This document shows positions 9,754 through 17,957 of a stretch of DNA of 64,000 nt, piece after piece; the first letter of the stretch is position 1; each line of letters starts with the position of its first letter. Source of the stretch: Epithemia pelagica. Lineage: Eukaryota > Bacillariophyta > Bacillariophyceae > Surirellales > Surirellaceae. The notes below the pieces were generated by a model, which saw only the letters and a list, made by a program, of their open reading frames with translations, was not told where the DNA came from and ran no database searches. The DNA lies in the NCBI GenBank assembly GCA_946965045.2, contig OX337228.1:4402001-4466000 (forward strand). Direction: 5' to 3'. The position numbers and the translations under genes were made by a program.

Positions 9754-11811
9754 ATGTTTCAGTATCGACAAACAGCAACACACTCCTTTGTGGAGCTTGT
9801 CCATATTCCTGATGTCTTCCATCTTACACCATTGTACATCGTATACTCTCAGTCGTCACATTTTATCGTACCTATTGTCTCAATGAGCTCCCAACAATAC
9901 CCAAGTAGTTGTCGCCCAACAATATCTTTGTCAAGCATATGCTCTCCTGTTGTTTCTCTCTCTCAAGCTCCACACTCATTTTTCAAATTCATTCGAGAAG
10001 AACTCCCAGACTTGTCAACCATGTCTTTTGATTTGAGAATGGAAGCAATACAAGACACCATTCTTGTTTGGCTCATTCGAGAAGATGCTTCAATTCGCTA
10101 CACTTCGTGCTCTCTTGATATTCTGACAAGCCATCCATGTCAGATCAAGCCATCTCTTTCTATGGACCAATCCATCTACCTTATCTCATTACTGGTTCAC
10201 CATGGTTTATATCCCTCGCAAGAAATTCCCACCAACTTCCTGTTGAGCAACCCCAAGTTCAAAATGAGCCGGCCTAAAGATGATTTCCCAGTATTGCACC
10301 TCCACTGCAGCTGTCAACCTATGTATGAAGTCGACACCGAAGACATTGGATACAAAGAAGCAATTGAATATGTATTATTGAATGGGCAAATTGATACTCA
10401 AGAAGACCTCAATGTTCAATCGATGGAAGACTATATTCTGGAGTGGATGATACATCGTGATGCACTCATTTCTGTTTCTACATCACACAACAGAACAATT
10501 CACCCAGTCTCTATCAATCCTCTCTTACAATGCATTGCTACATCAATGTTGTCCCAAATATCCAACAAGATTATATCCCAAGGAGATCCAACCATTCTGT
10601 CTACTCCAGTAACTACTCCTCCAGATTCGATTGAACCTGCTAATTCCTTCCCCATTGATGGACCATCTCCACCCACATCACCATCTCAATCGACAAAACC
10701 ATCTCCAGTCAATGCAAAACACAACTCATCATCACAAGAAATCGCTGTTGCAAAGCCAAAGCCTGACACTCCGACAAAGCGATCTTCTGTTGCCAAACAC
10801 AGCAACCCACCATATTCTCAGATTATGACTCGCAAACAATATGCCACCGCCGCCAACCTCCTCATTAAAGCATCCAGAGCAAGGCGACAAATCTGCTACA
10901 AAGATAGGAACAATATTCGACACATGCCTGGTCAACCTGTTCGTTTGAAACCCAATGATCTCTCCTTGTACAACAAAACAAAAAGTTGCCCCCCCACAAT
11001 ATCTGAACAGACTTTGAGAAAGAGGGTTGTTGACTTGCAGTATTTGAAAAAGCTTCATGAACATTTCCTTTCCAAAGGTCTGGAAGCTGCAAGAGACAGT
11101 TGGGAAGACTGGATTAACGACCATCTCTCACCAGAATCCGACCGAGCCTTCATGTGCTTGATTGTGATTCTTATGAGTTCCAACACAAGCGACAAACAAT
11201 TAGCTAAAGTGGTACCCACTTTGTTCCAATGTGGGTTTGTCTCTAGTCGGGCAACCAGTGACATTGCACTCAACTATGGGATGGACGCTGTATGTTCCCT
11301 ATTGGCAGAGACTGGTCTATATTATAAGAATGCTGAGGCTATCGTCAACGCAGCAGACTACTTCATCCAACGGCATTCTGGAATTATACCAGAAACCATT
11401 ACGGTGCAAGAACTAACGTGTCTGCATGGGGTTGGGTACAAGACTGCCACAATTGTCTTGGCATTTGCATTTCAAAGAATTGACGGAATTCCAACTGATG
11501 TGCATGTACATCGCTGCTCTCGAGCCCTGGGATGGATCCCCAAATCATGCAACGACCCAGACATGTGCTCGGCTTTGTTGGAGTCTTGGATTCCAAAGGA
11601 GTACTGGGAATGTGTCAACCCAATGTTTGGAGCGCTTGGGCAACTAATACAAGACCCAAAGACACGTCACCAATGTTCAGAAATCCAGATGGATTTCACA
11701 GTCCGTCGTCTTGACAAAGACCATAAGAAGCAACTCTTAGACAGCAAAGAGATCTACGACCTACACAACAATTTCCTTCATTTGTATCGGTCCTATTGCA
11801 GTTCCTCATGA
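9754..11811 (+). CDS. Transposon-encoded HhH-GPD (endonuclease III-like) DNA glycosylase
   Basis: ORF of 685 residues; an in-frame Met at residue 44 (MSSQQYPSS) is an alternative start. The C-terminal 200 residues form an HhH-GPD fold: hairpin LHGVGYKTA at 557-565 with the catalytic-type Lys563, then PTDVHVHRCSRALGW with the catalytic-type Asp582. Lys plus Asp is the bifunctional glycosylase/AP-lyase pattern of endonuclease III and plant DEMETER-type enzymes. The FeS-cluster signature that normally follows (four Cys) is reduced to one Cys (Cys641). Upstream are a Ser/Pro/Thr-rich linker (about 290-360) and two similar N-terminal modules, around 90-160 and 225-280, sharing xWLIRxDAxI / xWMIHRDALI. 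It lies wholly inside the hAT element, convergent with the transposase. Activity and substrate are inferred. Confidence 0.85.
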   Translation: MFQYRQTATHSFVELVHIPDVFHLTPLYIVYSQSSHFIVPIVSMSSQQYPSSCRPTISLSSICSPVVSLSQAPHSFFKFIREELPDLSTMSFDLRMEAIQDTILVWLIREDASIRYTSCSLDILTSHPCQIKPSLSMDQSIYLISLLVHHGLYPSQEIPTNFLLSNPKFKMSRPKDDFPVLHLHCSCQPMYEVDTEDIGYKEAIEYVLLNGQIDTQEDLNVQSMEDYILEWMIHRDALISVSTSHNRTIHPVSINPLLQCIATSMLSQISNKIISQGDPTILSTPVTTPPDSIEPANSFPIDGPSPPTSPSQSTKPSPVNAKHNSSSQEIAVAKPKPDTPTKRSSVAKHSNPPYSQIMTRKQYATAANLLIKASRARRQICYKDRNNIRHMPGQPVRLKPNDLSLYNKTKSCPPTISEQTLRKRVVDLQYLKKLHEHFLSKGLEAARDSWEDWINDHLSPESDRAFMCLIVILMSSNTSDKQLAKVVPTLFQCGFVSSRATSDIALNYGMDAVCSLLAETGLYYKNAEAIVNAADYFIQRHSGIIPETITVQELTCLHGVGYKTATIVLAFAFQRIDGIPTDVHVHRCSRALGWIPKSCNDPDMCSALLESWIPKEYWECVNPMFGALGQLIQDPKTRHQCSEIQMDFTVRRLDKDHKKQLLDSKEIYDLHNNFLHLYRSYCSSS

Positions 11812-11954
11812 GTCAATTTCTTATTAGTTACTATCTGTTTTTCCTTGTTTGTTCTTTTTCTTTTTGATTCTCGCATGTATCTTGTATGTAGTCGTTCTCG
11901 TATGTAGTCGTATGTAGTCTTTTTCGTTTTCTGTTCCATCATGTTCTGTATTCA
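11812..11954. other. Spacer between the two convergent hAT genes
   Basis: 143 bp of T-rich sequence between the glycosylase stop and the transposase stop, with a short direct repeat of TATGTAGTCG near 11885-11920. It probably contains both 3' ends and polyadenylation signals. Confidence 0.5.
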
Positions 11955-14900
11955 TCAGTGGTCTTCATTACTGTTATTAGTGCGGCGTCGCGGACTTGTC
12001 CGTCGTTGTTGTTGTCGTTGTTCTTCTTGCTGCTCTCCGATGTGTTCTGCAGGAGGTGGTTTCTTTGCTCTCGACGATTTGGACTTGGACTTTGTTCGAG
12101 ATGCCGATTCTTGAATGGATTGTTGGCGCACTCTTTTGGAAGATGCACTCGTTTGAGTTGTTGCCTTCCTTTTTGATAAGGTGGTGGATCTTTGGGTTGT
12201 TGGTGTGGTACTGTGTGTAGGAGGAGTTGTCGTCGAAACGATTCCTGTCACACTTCCTTGAACACTTGCACTGGTACTGTTGCCTTGATCTGTCGTCGAT
12301 GTAGTGGGATTCATTGTTCGATTTGAAGATGCAGAAATACTAGAACCAGCCATCAAGTTCATTTGTTGTAGTTTGACCGCCTCAATGATGCAAGCATCAC
12401 TATCTGACTGAAATGGGTCCTTGTCTTTCCCAAGACGACCCATGCATTCCATTTGTTCCTTGTCCCCTTCGTCCACTATATCAATGAGCACTACGTCATC
12501 GAATTTTTGCACCAAATCCAGATTAGAATCACTGCATTTGTATTCGTATTCTGAACCAACAATCCCATCGTTCCCTTCGTCTTCATCAAGTTCAATTTGT
12601 TTCCGGGCCTTGTGGTGCTTCTGCATATCTTTTACACCCTTCAAAATGGTTTTCAGACGTTTCATATGACCTTGAGTGGTCCCTTCAGCAATGGAATCCA
12701 ATACCGAGACTTCCTCGGTTCCCTGCTCATGTTCCTCAACAGCTTCATTTTGTTCTTCATTATCTTCGACACTGCCGTAGTCAGTTCCATTGTTGTCTTC
12801 ATCGTCATCGTCATCAACCACGGAGATTACTTCCGCCTCTATTTCGGCCTGGGCCTCGTCTCTCTCTTGGCTTGAAGCTGTTCTTTGTTGGTTCTGCAGT
12901 TGCTCCTGTTGACTTATCTGGCGCTGTGTGTCATTACTCCTAGCTTGCTCCTCGGCCTTACCCCTGGTTTGCGCTTCGTCCTTGTTCTCTGTGGTGTGTT
13001 GAGATTTCTTTTTCAGGGTCATCTCATTGACCTCAATCTCTCCACGAACCTTTCTTGTTACCATCTCCATCGTGCGAATCTCAAAATGTTTCTTGAGCTC
13101 GTTCCTCATCAATCTATTGCTATCAAACCATGAGGAGAAAGAAAATATCCTCTCTTGGAAAGCGTTTGTAGAAGGCTTCGAGAGCCACACGAGGGCACTT
13201 GGGAAAATCATCCTGAAATTACTCTTGTTTGCCTGCCACCACTGTAAGACATCAAAATACTTGCCCACACTGTTGAAATCTTGATCATTACATGCCCGTC
13301 TGAACTTTTTCTTTTCTTGAGGCGTCCATTTTGGTGACTTTTCAGAAAAAAGAACGGTGGGATACTCCCTAATCAACGATTCCCAGGAACTGTGGATAAT
13401 GCGCTGACAGTAATCCTTGAACCCCTTGAATTCGTTGTTGCATTGTTCTCTAAAGCTCTTCTTCTGCTCGTCCAACGTGTTAAGATTGTTGTTTTCCACG
13501 CACGTGCTGTCTTCATTCTCTCCATGATTCCGAAAAATATTGAACACATCGTCATCATCCGAGTCGTCGTCTTCTATATCTACAACCTCCTCATTGGCTG
13601 TCCCGGCCATTGGGGATGGTCCATTCATTGCCAACCTTTCAGGAGTGGAAAACTTTGCTACCATGTCATCAACAAATTGTTTTTGGATTCTGGAGACGTC
13701 GTAGTCGTCGTAGATCTTGATTTTTTTCAGGATGTACGGTGCCATGTAGCAGAGAAACGGATGACCGCAGATAGCATTCTCTGCATGGACGTCGTCACCA
13801 TTCATCATGTAGGTGCGAAATTCACGTAGAAGCCGGTTAATAAGCATCCGTGAGGCGGGCAGTAAATCTGCAAACTTGATAGTTTTCCTTTTGGAACGGA
13901 GTTTCTCTATGGTTAACCTGGCATCCCAACGTTGGAACTCTGTGTCTAGTTCTGTGGGGTTCACAAGCAGAACAGAGACACCGTTGTCTTTGTGGTATTT
14001 AATTCCATGATGGCAACCAAAGATTTCCAGCAAAGAGCCTGCAGCAGAGGAAGGATCATCTGCTTGTAAGGACATGGCGCATTTCTTGAGTGGAGAAAGA
14101 ATTCCTTCGAATTCTGCTATGGCCTGCCAGTCCTCCTTGGACAGATAATTTTCGCGGAAGTCTTTGTCTACAGAAAACTCTTGTGAATTGTAGTCATCCA
14201 TGACGTACTTATCACGTAGGAGATCATGGAATGTGAGAGCGCATCCGAGAACCCTGGTTGTGTTCGGCATACGGATCTCCACTACAACTTGGTGATTTTT
14301 TGTTGCGTAGTCCCTCAATGCCTGGAATCTCTTCTTTCTCTTCGTCATCAGGATGGAAGCTAACTTCAAGGCTTTCTTGTATGTGTCCACAAATCCGGGA
14401 AACTGGTCGATTACCGTTCCCCCCCTTCGTCGTACAGCCAAGCCCGTGGCGTGCTTAAGAATTAATTCCGCACGATGCATATCGCACTTTCCTCCAGTCT
14501 GATTTCCCACAATGTACTTTCCGGCAAGGACTGCCGAATTTGTATTGTCGTTTACGGAAGAGGAGAGGTCAGACTGCGTAATTCCAACGGTTGTGAGGAT
14601 TTTTAGTGTGTGGGTCGCCACTTGGGCTGCTGTGTGGCCGTCTGTTTCGCAGAGACCTACGGGAATCTTGTAAAACACGCAATTCCTGGGGTCAATCAGC
14701 ATGAGGCACAATCCAAGGATGTCTTTTCGATGGCCTTGCCATATGTCATGACAAATTGTGGCGAAGGGAATTGTTTTGCCACAAATTAGCTTGTAGGCCA
14801 TCCGGACATTCAGGCATAGGGAGGAAACAGTTTGGAGAAAATTGTTGTAGGAATCAAGTCGCTTGCGTATGATGGCTTTGTTGCTCATGACACAATCTTT

Positions 14901-15887
14901 TGTCGACAGCTTCTGGGCGTTAAGAATAGCGAATTCCAGCATAGCTCGGAAGGACTTCTTTTCCACTGTTGAAGTGGGTAAGCCGTTGTCGTTGACAAAC
15001 TGGTAGATTGATTGTTGAAACTTGATTCTAGCCTCGTCCTTTGACATCATGGAACCCTTGTAGGATGTCATAAGTGGTTGGTTGCTTTCTACATTGGACT
15101 TCGGTCCAAATTTTTTTTTTCGTTCCATTTCTTCTTTCACATGCGGGTGGAAAGAATCCATATGTTGGCTAACATTCGAAGAGGAGCCACTTTTCTTCTG
15201 CTTGCTGACACCACAGAGGATGGTAGAGGCGAAAAAAGACTTCTCTGGGTCTTCAAAGCAAATCGGGCACACCACAAGACGCTTATATATCGATCCCCAT
15301 GACTTTTTGGGTGCTGTTTGGTCTTCTTTTGATGCTTGGTTGAGTACAGCAAAGCATCGAGAAATACCTTCCATTTTGCTAACTTCTTTGGTGTCAAGTC
15401 TTGCTTGTAATTCTGCGTACTGGGAAAAGTCCAAGTGTCTCACTGTTCCCCAGTAGGTATTCAGATTCTTGAAATGCTCTCTCGGTGGACTTTTGAGGAA
15501 GGGGACATAGTCTTTCTCTTTCTTGATTTCTTGATGAATTGCTTCGGTTCGTTGGGCTTGGGTAGGGTGTTGCCTATTCTGTTGATTGTTGTTCCCTTGG
15601 GGGGCTAAAGCAGCGGGTGGGTTCTCGTCTTGCTGTGCAGGTGGAGGGTCTGGGTTCTCTGCTTGTGTGGGATGAGCCGGGGGTGTCTCCTCTTGTTCTG
15701 CCATCGTCGGTTGTGTTGACATGATGGTAGATCCAGACAGGGTGGACAAGGATGCTGGGCTTTGAAGATGATTAAGACGCACAATCAAGCCAGACACCAT
15801 GTGTTGCAAGTTGCAAGCTGCAACAGACAATGAACTGTTGAAGGATTGGTGGATGGACGGTAGAGGTGAGAGGTAAGAGAGTGTCAC
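11955..15887 (-). CDS. hAT-superfamily transposase
   Basis: ORF of 1310 residues from a GTG-type first codon; the first plausible ATG starts are at 15800 (MVSGL) and 15722 (MSTQPTMAEQ), the latter giving 1255 residues. A BED-like zinc finger is seen with CPIC at 207-210 and His242/247/249. The RNase H-like core follows: CHDIWQG with Asp381, and VNDNTNSAVLAGKY with Asp447, followed by KCDMHRAELILKHA, typical of the hAT second strand. The C-terminal dimerisation block is recognisable in WLSKPSTNAFQERIFSFSSW. An N-terminal Pro/Gln-rich region and a C-terminal Gln/Ser/Thr-rich, Lys/Arg-ending tail of about 300 residues make it longer than usual hAT transposases. No frameshift or internal stop is present. 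Confidence 0.9.
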   Translation of the reverse strand: MTLSYLSPLPSIHQSFNSSLSVAACNLQHMVSGLIVRLNHLQSPASLSTLSGSTIMSTQPTMAEQEETPPAHPTQAENPDPPPAQQDENPPAALAPQGNNNQQNRQHPTQAQRTEAIHQEIKKEKDYVPFLKSPPREHFKNLNTYWGTVRHLDFSQYAELQARLDTKEVSKMEGISRCFAVLNQASKEDQTAPKKSWGSIYKRLVVCPICFEDPEKSFFASTILCGVSKQKKSGSSSNVSQHMDSFHPHVKEEMERKKKFGPKSNVESNQPLMTSYKGSMMSKDEARIKFQQSIYQFVNDNGLPTSTVEKKSFRAMLEFAILNAQKLSTKDCVMSNKAIIRKRLDSYNNFLQTVSSLCLNVRMAYKLICGKTIPFATICHDIWQGHRKDILGLCLMLIDPRNCVFYKIPVGLCETDGHTAAQVATHTLKILTTVGITQSDLSSSVNDNTNSAVLAGKYIVGNQTGGKCDMHRAELILKHATGLAVRRRGGTVIDQFPGFVDTYKKALKLASILMTKRKKRFQALRDYATKNHQVVVEIRMPNTTRVLGCALTFHDLLRDKYVMDDYNSQEFSVDKDFRENYLSKEDWQAIAEFEGILSPLKKCAMSLQADDPSSAAGSLLEIFGCHHGIKYHKDNGVSVLLVNPTELDTEFQRWDARLTIEKLRSKRKTIKFADLLPASRMLINRLLREFRTYMMNGDDVHAENAICGHPFLCYMAPYILKKIKIYDDYDVSRIQKQFVDDMVAKFSTPERLAMNGPSPMAGTANEEVVDIEDDDSDDDDVFNIFRNHGENEDSTCVENNNLNTLDEQKKSFREQCNNEFKGFKDYCQRIIHSSWESLIREYPTVLFSEKSPKWTPQEKKKFRRACNDQDFNSVGKYFDVLQWWQANKSNFRMIFPSALVWLSKPSTNAFQERIFSFSSWFDSNRLMRNELKKHFEIRTMEMVTRKVRGEIEVNEMTLKKKSQHTTENKDEAQTRGKAEEQARSNDTQRQISQQEQLQNQQRTASSQERDEAQAEIEAEVISVVDDDDDEDNNGTDYGSVEDNEEQNEAVEEHEQGTEEVSVLDSIAEGTTQGHMKRLKTILKGVKDMQKHHKARKQIELDEDEGNDGIVGSEYEYKCSDSNLDLVQKFDDVVLIDIVDEGDKEQMECMGRLGKDKDPFQSDSDACIIEAVKLQQMNLMAGSSISASSNRTMNPTTSTTDQGNSTSASVQGSVTGIVSTTTPPTHSTTPTTQRSTTLSKRKATTQTSASSKRVRQQSIQESASRTKSKSKSSRAKKPPPAEHIGEQQEEQRQQQRRTSPRRRTNNSNEDH

Positions 15888-16048
15888 AAGTCACAAAGAT
15901 GAGGCGGTTGAAGGTAGGGTCACTGTGTGATATTGTATAGAAACGTAATTCACATGACACATTGGGGGGAGAATGGTAATTCCATCTGTGCGTAGGAGAA
16001 AATTGATTGGATTCTCAAATTCTTATAGTGAGTAAGAAGGAATTGGAT

Positions 16049-16139
16049 TGGATTGGGAATTGATATCGTCTGATAAAGTGAATTGAATGGAATTGGGAAG
16101 TGTCTATTTTAGAGAATTGGGAATTGAATTAGGGAATTG
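16049..16139 (-). repeat. Right subterminal repeats of hAT element
   Basis: GGGAATTG occurs at 16055-16062, 16119-16126 and 16132-16139, in inverse orientation to the CAATTCCC cores at 9517-9524 and 9557-9564. The whole zone from about 15960 to 16270 is built of GAATTG-like variants. Confidence 0.65.
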
Positions 16140-16321
16140 ACATTCCCAGTCTGAGATGATGAGACTTGAATCGGAATAGTGAATCCAGGAAAAAATCGGT
16201 ATTGAGTTGAGTGGATTGTGAAATTCAATGAAAGTAAAGGAGGAGGATTTCAATTGAATGGCTTAATTCAAGCTAAATTTAAGTTACATTCCCCAAAGTC
16301 ATTAAAGTCCCACTTTTTGAA

Positions 16322-16333
16322 TTCCAGACCCTG
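16322..16333 (-). repeat. Right terminal inverted repeat
   Basis: TTCCAGACCCTG, the exact inverse complement of the left terminus. Confidence 0.9.
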
Positions 16334-16341
16334 TTCCAAGT
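16334..16341 (+). repeat. Right target-site duplication of hAT element
   Basis: TTCCAAGT directly follows the right terminus and equals 9252-9259. The base pairs just before and after form a partial tandem (TTCCAAG TTCCAAGT), which was probably present at the target. Confidence 0.9.
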
Positions 16342-16643
16342 TCCAAGTCACTTTGTACTCCTAGCTCGTAAAATTATCCAATTTCTACGAGTTTGTAACG
16401 ATAAAAACTTTCCGGAGGGAGTAGATAGCATAGGTATGCGAGGAGGTATTTCTTGGGAGCGTGCGACTCATATTGACGACCCCACCAACTACTATAGGCT
16501 ATTATGTACTGCAGTCAATTTTGTACAAGCCGTACGAGTACGGCATAGCCCTGCCATCACAATCACAACACATCCATATCCATCATCCATCACGCACACA
16601 TCCAAAACTACAATAGAAAAGAGGTGTCCCTATCTTACAGGAA
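16342..16643. other. Intergenic gap, probable promoter of DUF3172 gene
   Basis: Contains GTACTCCTAGCTCG at about 16355-16368, one of the recurrent gap motifs. The rest is unremarkable A/T-rich sequence. An open plus frame from 16436 ends in the following gene in another frame and is not called. Confidence 0.45.
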
Positions 16644-17531
16644 ATGAGATTGCGTTGCGTTCAGTCTCAACCAACACCATGTGTTGTAAGAATTGCTTTC
16701 GTATGCATCATTATCGGAATCTGTTGTGATTGTGCTACTTCGTTTCAGGTGCCTGTCGAAAGAGTATCATATCACAAAGACAGCTTTTTGCAGCTGGCAA
16801 GACGTAGTGGAGAGGACGATTACTTCGACGAGGGGTACGAAGACGATGAATATTTTGAAGAATCGTATTCGCTTCCAAAGCGACGCCGTCGATACGATAA
16901 TCTTGGAGATTTTCAAGAGGATTCGGGGCTTGAATTGCCATCTGCATTCGGTCGTCGGAATGGTTGGCGTCTGCCAGAATCGGTTTCGAAAGCCTTGCTC
17001 GCCGGTGTTTTTGTACTCGGTGTTGGTCTGGGTGTTACCCTAGATTCTCAAGTGAACACAAATCCAAGAGATCTTGCGTCTCGTGACGCGATAGATGAAG
17101 CCGCTCCGAATCCTACTCTTTGCGCCAAACTTGGTGCATCCGCGATGGCTTTTGACCAGAGAGTATTTGTTTCTTTCAACCCGTTCAACGTTTACGTATC
17201 TCAAGCAGACGTAAAACCTGCCTGCGTTCTAAGAGAGTCCAACGTTGTCCCTGTACTGAAAGCCAAGGGACTGATCAACGACAACGAAGTTCGAGCGTGC
17301 AAGATGAACATGAACACATGGGCATTTGTCGGGGATCTGGATGACACTCCGCAGCTCAGCTGTGTGTACAAGAGTCAGGACGCCCAGAATGAGTTCCTGA
17401 GCAATCCAAAGTATGGAATAGGCGAGGATTATCTCGATGATGACCGCGACAAAATGGCGACAGGAAAGATCGTTAAAGGATCCATGACTGAAGCACAGAA
17501 ACAAGCAGCAGCGGCAAAACTTGGATATTGA
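16644..17531 (+). CDS. Plastid-targeted DUF3172 protein
   Basis: ORF of 295 residues from ATG 16644. The N-terminus has a hydrophobic signal (IAFVCIIIGICC) followed by CATSFQVP, an ASAFAP-like plastid entry motif with Phe at the expected site. A charged Asp/Glu/Tyr-rich stretch follows, then a single membrane helix (SKALLAGVFVLGVGLGV) and a conserved C-terminal domain with PNPTLCAKLGASAMAFDQRV, FNPFNVYVSQ and the pattern CVLRESN, RACKMNMNTWAFVG. This matches DUF3172, found in cyanobacteria and plastids and of unknown biochemical role. It presumably sits in a plastid membrane with the conserved domain on one face. Single exon; it lies 302 bp from the hAT duplication. Confidence 0.85.
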   Translation: MRLRCVQSQPTPCVVRIAFVCIIIGICCDCATSFQVPVERVSYHKDSFLQLARRSGEDDYFDEGYEDDEYFEESYSLPKRRRRYDNLGDFQEDSGLELPSAFGRRNGWRLPESVSKALLAGVFVLGVGLGVTLDSQVNTNPRDLASRDAIDEAAPNPTLCAKLGASAMAFDQRVFVSFNPFNVYVSQADVKPACVLRESNVVPVLKAKGLINDNEVRACKMNMNTWAFVGDLDDTPQLSCVYKSQDAQNEFLSNPKYGIGEDYLDDDRDKMATGKIVKGSMTEAQKQAAAAKLGY

Positions 17532-17957
17532 TGCTAACCGTGGGCTATCCAATAGAGATTGGTTACTTGGGAGGGTCACGGAAGAAATTTCATCTTTGAC
17601 GAAGACGGCAGAAATTTCGAATCTGGGTTAAGAAGGGAACATTGCCTCCTATTTGTGCTGGTCTTCAGACAACATCATGGTTCGTACTGAATAGTGTCTG
17701 ATTGGTGGTATGGAAGATAGGGGAAATGGTTTTGCCATTCACCATCATCTATTGTCATTGTCGATGGCTCTAGGGAGAGGTCTACCTACTAGGAGTAGTA
17801 GGAGTGCGCTCCTACATGTACTACCAGCAATAGGAGTATAGTACTCTATCACCAATCACCATCCGTAGAAAGCAGATAACGAACCTCAGCGGGGAGCGTG
17901 GGTCTATTTCCGAGGTTGTCTTTTCCTGCTTACAAAGAATTACACCGTCTGTACACG
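17532..17957. other. Intergenic gap with repeated GGAGTAGTAGGAGT motifs
   Basis: Around 17780-17850 are closely spaced copies of the recurrent motif in both orientations (CTACTAGGAGTAGTAGGAGT, GCTCCTACATGTACTACC, ATAGGAGTATAGTACTC). No gene is seen. Confidence 0.5.

Larger units (their letters stand above)
9260..16333. mobile_element. Complete hAT-superfamily DNA transposon, 7074 bp, with DNA-glycosylase cargo
   Basis: The termini are CAGGGTCTGGAA (9260-9271) and its exact inverse (16322-16333), in perfect 8-bp duplications. CAGGG-type ends and 8-bp duplications are hallmarks of the hAT superfamily, and the internal transposase agrees. The element carries two long intact convergent ORFs: an HhH-GPD glycosylase-like protein (plus strand) and the transposase (minus strand), with 143 bp between their stops. 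The roughly 490-bp left and 450-bp right subterminal zones are A/T-rich and hold inverted arrays of CAATTCCC/GGGAATTG. Intact ORFs and an exact duplication suggest a young, possibly autonomous copy. Confidence 0.92.

Noticed and set aside
12000-15000. Possible KDZ-type rather than hAT transposase
   Set aside because: 8-bp duplications fit both, but the BED-like finger, the VNDNTNS/HRAELILKHA block and the C-terminal QERIFSFSSW block are hAT features.
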